From the NCBI GenBank assembly GCA_020466095.1, contig CM035808.1, forward strand, positions 41,945,555 to 42,009,554: a stretch of DNA of 64,000 bases, read 5' to 3'. Shown in pieces: positions 58,909-64,000 of the stretch (positions are counted from its first letter, which is position 1; every line of letters begins with the position of its first letter). The notes below the pieces were generated by a model. That model saw only the letters and a program-made list of their open reading frames with translations, did not search any database and was not told the DNA's origin. The DNA is from Chlorops oryzae (Eukaryota > Arthropoda > Insecta > Diptera > Chloropidae). A program made the translations under genes and the position numbers.

Positions 58909-59456
58909 AGCGAAATTACCCATGATTTTTTTAAAAGGGCGCATTGTTATTCACAGTCCTTTTGATTTTCGAGCAGAACGAAATTTTCAAAAGCAAAATG
59001 ATTGAGTCAACATGATTTTTGGTTGTTTTGAAAGGAAATATGTTTAATTCAGTGATTGCCAAACCCACACAACGATACTTCTGCTTCGTATTTTTATGTA
59101 ACGATGTGCATGCACTGCCCGAAAATTACCAGTCAAAACAATAATGCGAGCCGCATATTTCAGTGAGATAATAAAAATCGAAACTTTTTACTGATTTTTA
59201 GGGAACTAACCGAACTTGGAGATTAGATTATAGATTTGTTCACTTTCGAAAATATATATATACTTCTACTTCAAATAAAAACAAGAAATTTCTAAATTAA
59301 AAAATTTTTTTTTCTCAAAAATAGCTCCAAATACGGTCTGAGGAATGCAGTATTATCAAAATGTTTTAATTTTTTCTTCATAGCTACGTTCTTCCATATA
59401 AAAAATGTACCCATTAAAATTAATATTTTATTGCTGCTTTGTATTTTTCAGGGTGT
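58909..59456. mobile_element. candidate element with CAC...GTG ends
   Basis: The left edge CACTGAGCGAAATTACC and right edge TTTTTCAGGGTG (minus CACCCTGAAAAA) are of the CACTG/CACYC type also seen at 33120-33906. The inverted match is short, so this is tentative. Confidence 0.3.
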
Positions 59457-59610
59457 AAGCATAAAATAAAAGGCAAGCGAATACACCCTTCCCGTTCGAC
59501 AGTTTTCATATGACTGATTTGATTGAAATGACGAAAATTTTAAGAAGGAAATCTAAAATTTCAAGAAAGCATGCGACGCAAACCTGCTCGCTTGACATTT
59601 GACAACAGAC

Positions 59611-59958
59611 CAGTGCTGTCGTTTTCAATTTTCGTTTAGTAGTATAGCTTGCTTTTTTTAGTAGTATTTTGGGACATTTTGTAGTACGTTTAGGAAATCA
59701 AATAAAATGGGTTGGAAATATAAAATTTAACGAATGCACTTTTCTTAAAAACTATTTCCTGGATGGAACAGGAATGGTACTACTGTATCCGAGTAAATTT
59801 TTACGAAATTTAAACAAACAAAAAAGAATGTTGTATAGCTGTCTTTTTTCATTTTTGAGAAAAAATTTCTAGAGAAATGTAGTTATATTTCAATATTTAG
59901 TAGAAAGTTGATGAAAATGTAGTAAATTACTACAATTGTAGTAATTCCGACAGCACTG
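59611..59958. mobile_element. hAT MITE A with GTAGTA repeats
   Basis: CAGTGCTGTCG at the left and CGACAGCACTG at the right, flanked by CAACAGAC (59603-59610 and 59959-59966), a perfect 8-bp duplication. GTAGTA/TAGTAGT units crowd both ends. 348 bp, no transposase. Confidence 0.92.
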
Positions 59959-59966
59959 CAACAGAC

Positions 59967-60969
59967 TAGAGTTGTAAAATTTAAGAAAAAATCGATTTTC
60001 GATTAATCGAAGAACTGCATAGTTATAAATCGATGTTGGATGATTAATTGAAGCAATAAATCGATTAAATCGATTTATTTTTCATTTTTTCCAAACCTAT
60101 TTATAATGCCTATTTTTTCTTTTTATGGAAAATATATTCCGTTTTTGTTCGACCTTTAGAATTAATTCCTCTTTTGTAGAAATACTACACGTTTTTTTCG
60201 AGCTTAAGGTAAATTTTTGTTTTCTGAAGTTTATAAAATAACAGAGTAACAGTATTTTTTAAAATATTCCTTCGCGAATGGGGTAAAAGTCGAAAAATTA
60301 CAGTTGCCGGTCAACGCAACTACAAAGGGGAATATCCAAAGAATCCAAGAGCAAGATTGACTTATGTTTAAGCAGTCAATCAATAATTGAGGTCTTTTAC
60401 ACTGTAGAAGTTGCAGATCGGAGGAGGAAGAAGAAACAGCAAGCCACCTCATGTGTCACTGCCCGAGTCTGGCCAGGAGAAAATCCAGGCTGCTCGACTC
60501 CTTCTTCTTCTCCTCCCTCACCGAGCTAACATCTGTTCGAATAAAAGACATGGCTCGCTTCATAAATGAGTCTAACTGGCTCCACCAAAGGTGTAACTAG
60601 GAAGGCACGCCTTCCCTCGTGGTATCACAACGGGCCCATATGCGGCCTAAGTGTATCCCCTTAAAGGGGGCAGCCACCCTAACCTAACCTTACCTAACGC
60701 TAGTCAATTAATGATATTCAATTATAGTTCTGTTCACTTTTGGAGGTGCATTCAGAAGAATTGACCGTCAATTTCTGTATTTTTTCCATTTTTACATATC
60801 GTTTTGCTCATATTTTAAACATTTTCCAGAGTTTCCAAAAAAATTTAACATCGAAAGAAAAAATCGATTTTATTAAAAATCGAAAAAAACATAATCGATT
60901 CTAAAAAAATCGATCGAAAGCAAAAAAAATCGATTAAATCGAAACTTTGAATGTTTTTTTACAACCCTA
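59967..60969. mobile_element. hAT element B with AATCGATT repeats
   Basis: TAGAGTTGTAAAA at the left; minus TAGGGTTGTAAAA at the right. Flanked by CAACAGAC at 59959-59966 and 60970-60977, the left copy being shared with element A. AATCGATT units fill both subterminal regions (59985-60080 and 60850-60945). The centre holds a LINE 3' end (about 60350-60700). 1003 bp. Confidence 0.92.
60350..60700 (+). mobile_element. 5'-truncated LINE 3' end nested in hAT element B
   Basis: GC-richer than its surroundings. The open frame 60403-60600 encodes a CRSCRSEEEEETASHLMCHC segment, the C-terminal CCHC motif typical of insect non-LTR retrotransposons, followed by RRKSRLLDSFF and a stop at 60598-60600. 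A 3' UTR follows, ending in CCTAACCTAACC-type repeats near 60695. Confidence 0.8.
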
Positions 60970-60977
60970 CAACAGAC

Positions 60978-61560
60978 TGATTTTCGTTTTTCAGCTTCGG
61001 CTTCACACACATAGGCGCACTTACACAAGTGCGTTGCCCGCGGGCATTCCGGTGGCAATCACTGGTTTAATTACATTTATTCACGGACGTTATAATTCTC
61101 ATTTGTTCTATAAAAATCTGCTATGTTCAGCAGAGGGCTCTGTGGAAATTTTCTTTGAACGTTCAGCAAATTTATTTTCTTATTTCTTCTTTTATAGGTA
61201 TTTTAGAATTTGTTCTATTTATTTTAAAAAATATCTTGTCATTTCAATTATGTCCGTGGTTAGTTCAACAATTTAAATTTAAATCCCTTTTTGAAAATAA
61301 TCATTTCAATTCAACCTGAAATAAAGTTGATTCAAAAGGAAAATCTTTATTTTTTCCAACAAGAAAAATTGTTAAAATAAAAAAATTCGTTGTTGAAGCC
61401 GTTTTGTATGTTTGTCCTTTTGATTTAACCAGTTTTCTTGTTGAGTTTTTCTCTCTGTAACAACTAATATAGGTATTTGAAAATATCTTAAGCTGTTTAT
61501 TCAAAAGAAGACCCGAAAAATCCCTTAAACTGAGAAAAACTTATCCTGCACTGTCAGCAC
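60978..61560. other. intergenic stretch right of the hAT pair
   Basis: No supported feature. Plus-strand frame 60947-61276 has no domain and begins inside the transposon. Confidence 0.4.
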
Positions 61561-62621
61561 TGGTTCAATCGAAGAAACTTTACCACTCGCTTGTGTATAA
61601 ACGCTCCGAAGCGAAGAAATCCGCTGCGTCTATTTTCCACAACTGCGACCATTATTTGTGGTGAACAGCCAGTTTTCTGCTATGCCGACAAACATAGCTA
61701 AGAAGCCGGAAAAAACGCTAAACTGAATGCTTTTCGACTTTTGTCAGTTTTTTGCGAAACTTCGAACTGTTTAGGTGTGGGGTTCGTGTCAGTGCATGTC
61801 GCAACGCAACGTTTCGACGTAAAAAGCTGAACTAAAGCCGAAAAATAGATTAAAATTGAAATTGACTAAAGCATGATTTCAGTCTAAAACGAACTGTTGT
61901 ACGCGATGGATGAAGTCGGTAGTGGTTCTGCTTGAGCAAACAACGTCTGGCAGCGAGTGGCGGCATTAGAGGGATTCAAAGAGCGTTTTCAGTTTTTGGG
62001 CTTGAGTTATGAATGGAAAATAAAATAAAATTAATCGAAAGAGGGTAGCTGAAGTGCTTTTATAATATTTTGAATATCGTGTTTAAGCTCAATAAAGTGC
62101 CACTGTGTTTCGCGTTTGATTATTTTTTTTTTTACTATAGAGATTCTGCTAAAAATATGGCTCTAAGCGCCTGACAGTCTGCTTTACAAAATTTCACCCC
62201 AAAATCGAACGAAACGGAACTTAAAGAAACAGAAAGCGAAGGGAAAAATATCCTAACAAACCAAACGAAATCAAAACGAACACGACCAAAACAACTTCTT
62301 TAACCTGCGCTGTTTTAAGTTGCTAACGTAAATAAGTCCTTTCGACAGAAGGATTCAAGAACAACCCTTTGTGGATAGCCGAAAATCGGCATTGTTCATA
62401 GGCGAAGTGTGTGCATGAATTTCGTTGTGTCTGTAACGAATCAACAAGCAAAGAAATAAATTGAAAAAAAAGCAAAAAAAATCTTTGTAGACAACAATAG
62501 AGCGAAAAAAATAATTATAAAAGAAAAAGGATAAAAACACGCAACAGTGTCGGATTGTTGATTAAACTTAACCACAACAGAACGGAATGCGCTTTTTCAA
62601 ATAATTTTACGAAAAGGAAAT
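61560..62621 (+). promoter_or_regulatory. probable promoter and non-coding first exon of another gene
   Basis: The region changes to the A/C-rich, CAAAACGAA-type composition of fly 5' leaders. Initiator-like GTCAGTG at about 61787 could mark a start. A clean donor AAAT|GTAAGTC lies at 62621/62622. No coding frame is open. The ATG at 62620 runs straight into TAA, so this would be a 5' UTR exon of a gene extending right of the window. Confidence 0.4.
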
Positions 62622-62880
62622 GTAAGTCAAATCACAGCTTAAACTCTTTTCATGAAAACGTTATGCTTTACCGAGTTCGCTTTCCTTTGAATCCGCATCC
62701 TCCAAATCGAAAAACTGCATAAGCAACCCCAATGAGATTCCCCATTAAATTTAATGTCATCTGCAGATGATGCAAAATAAAATCTACTGCAGTAAATGGT
62801 AATGGAGGTTTTTTGGTACGCTACATTCGGTTGCAATTTTATTTAGAGCTAAATATTTCCAGCACGGAGTAGGTTCGATT
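62622..62880 (+). other. intron-like sequence after the donor at 62621
   Basis: Nothing recognisable before the Tc1 remnant. Confidence 0.3.
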
Positions 62881-62884
62881 AAGG

Positions 62885-63240
62885 TTTGCGGGCTTATTTC
62901 GAACAATGGTGTCGGTTGATTGGTACACATCGGTAGAATAATGCAACAAAATAATCCCGATGTTGTCAGAAACATGGACCTTGCTGCTGAAATTGGCATT
63001 TTTCAACAAACATGACCCAAAACACACCGCTCATATCGTACGAATCTGGTTTAAAATCCCAAAGTTTTGTGTTTTAATATGGCCACTACAATCTGCGGAC
63101 ATAAATCCGATAGAAAATCCGGCTAAATTTATGCGTAGGTATACGGGTAGTATACCAGACCATATAAGCGAATCAAATGAAGCAGAAGGGTACTGGAGAA
63201 AATATGAAATTTTTCACTTTTGTTAAATTTCATAAGCGCT
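62885..63240 (+). pseudogene. decayed Tc1-like transposase fragment
   Basis: One plus frame reads VCGLISNNGVG-stop-LVHIGRIMQQ, matching the VWGCISYNGVG block of Tc1 transposases. A second frame then reads HDPKHTAHIVRIWF and VLIWPLQSADINPIENP, the conserved DPKHTA and WPxQSPDLNPIEN blocks around the last two residues of the DD34E triad. The frame is broken between blocks, there is an in-frame stop, and no N-terminal half or inverted repeats were found. Confidence 0.85.
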
Positions 63241-63497
63241 GTATAGACACATCAAATGCCCAGCGGTGCAAATGTACGTTACGGAATGCAATACTTCTCC
63301 AATACTTAGCAGTCAGTATGCCAGAAAGAATCGATTACAAGCTTCATTACTTTTACATAAGCATGGCCACTTTGTAATCAGCTCCCTTTACGAACTTATT
63401 TACTTGTAACCAAAGAAGTATTGTGCTGCTGAATACTTGTCGAGCGTTTGCTACATTATAGTGCTTTAGTACCTCAATAGAAAAGTTCGGATCTAGA

Positions 63498-63800
63498 CCT
63501 GGCGTGGCTCAGTGGGCAGAGTGCGTGGCCAAGAATCCGAAGCGCTTGGTCACTCTGGCAGGCGCCAAATTTTTTTTATTTTTTTGTTGTTTTTATTTTA
63601 AAAAAAGGCTTCCAAATCCAGCTCCTAGAATTTTTGCCACGAAAGCCCTTTTATTTCCATTACTTATCTCTTATTTTTATCCATTGGAGCACATTTTTGT
63701 GAACTTCAATTTTTTTCCACTTTTTCTTGCCTGCCCGGAGGTTCGAACTCGGGCCTTCCGACTGCTAGCTCAGACACTTTCCACTGCACCATCGCCACCT
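63498..63800. mobile_element. two convergent tRNA-like SINE heads
   Basis: At 63501 (plus) GGCGTGGCTCAGTGGGCAGA resembles an A box. On the minus strand from about 63801, AGGTGGCGATGGTGCAGTGG is a similar A box, followed by a good B box, GAGTTCGAACCTC (63735-63747). The two heads face each other across T-rich/A-rich DNA of about 150 bp. The minus-strand head has a plausible anticodon stem but no paired acceptor stem. Confidence 0.55.
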
Positions 63801-64000
63801 CTGATTAAATGGCAGGAAATACAATATTTTATAAAACATTGCAGACAATATTAGCGAGGATAATCTATTACAAGTATGCTTTCGGTAATGCATTTTGTCG
63901 GCGCAACCCATTAAGCAGTGCGCCGCTGGGTGCTTGTCAAGCATATGAGAGTGTATTAGTGAATTATGTTCACATAACGCATACGTGTGCCATTTTCACT
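63801..64000. other. window end, no feature seen
   Basis: AT-rich sequence with no recognisable gene or repeat. Confidence 0.4.

Overview
The window is eukaryotic nuclear DNA from an insect, most likely a higher dipteran. A tephritid-like fly is possible, but the species cannot be read from the sequence. Evidence: AT-rich DNA, GT-AG introns, exons that match fly proteins, mini-me/DINE-like repeats with GTCY microsatellites, and a very high density of small DNA transposons. Most open frames are spurious or lie inside repeats.

Three protein-coding genes are well supported. (1) Tmem17 (1566-2205, +): three exons, 182 residues, a four-pass protein of the ciliary transition zone, with a perfect RFX X-box 40 bp upstream of its ATG. 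(2) RfC3 (8473-6452, -): five exons, 329 residues, an intact small clamp-loader subunit (human RFC5 orthologue). (3) An otopetrin-like proton channel (13639-43061, +) over about 29 kb. Two alternative first coding exons, 13639-15458 and 35763-36514, both end in phase 2 and both fit a common set of five exons encoding 12 membrane segments. The predicted products are 1180 and 824 residues. The frame stays open for 140 codons past the UGA stop, in coding-like sequence, so this is a strong candidate for stop-codon readthrough. A possible small gene or TE-derived ORF lies at 562-963, and a probable non-coding first exon of a further gene lies at about 61.6-62.6 kb.

The rest is mostly mobile DNA. 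At least nine hAT-type elements can be delimited by terminal inverted repeats plus 8-bp target-site duplications, several of them perfect. Two different hAT elements sit back to back at 59.6-61.0 kb and share three copies of the same 8-bp target. Each hAT family carries its own short motif clustered near its ends. Two DINE/Helentron-like elements with central tandem repeats are present; one is nested in a hAT element, and a remnant of the same type is nested in another. There are several TA-flanked elements, one of them containing a 165-bp-arm palindrome. A decayed Tc1 transposase, a LINE 3' end with a CCHC motif, and tRNA-derived SINE-like pieces are also present.

Layout: 0-9 kb Tmem17, hAT copy 1 and RfC3; 9-13 kb MITE cluster and otopetrin leader; 13.6-43.5 kb otopetrin gene with TE-filled introns; 43.5-48 kb otopetrin 3' region with a fourfold 12-mer; 48-61 kb nested TE cluster; 61-64 kb probable promoter and first exon of another gene, then Tc1 and SINE remains. 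The three genes have no evident common pathway.
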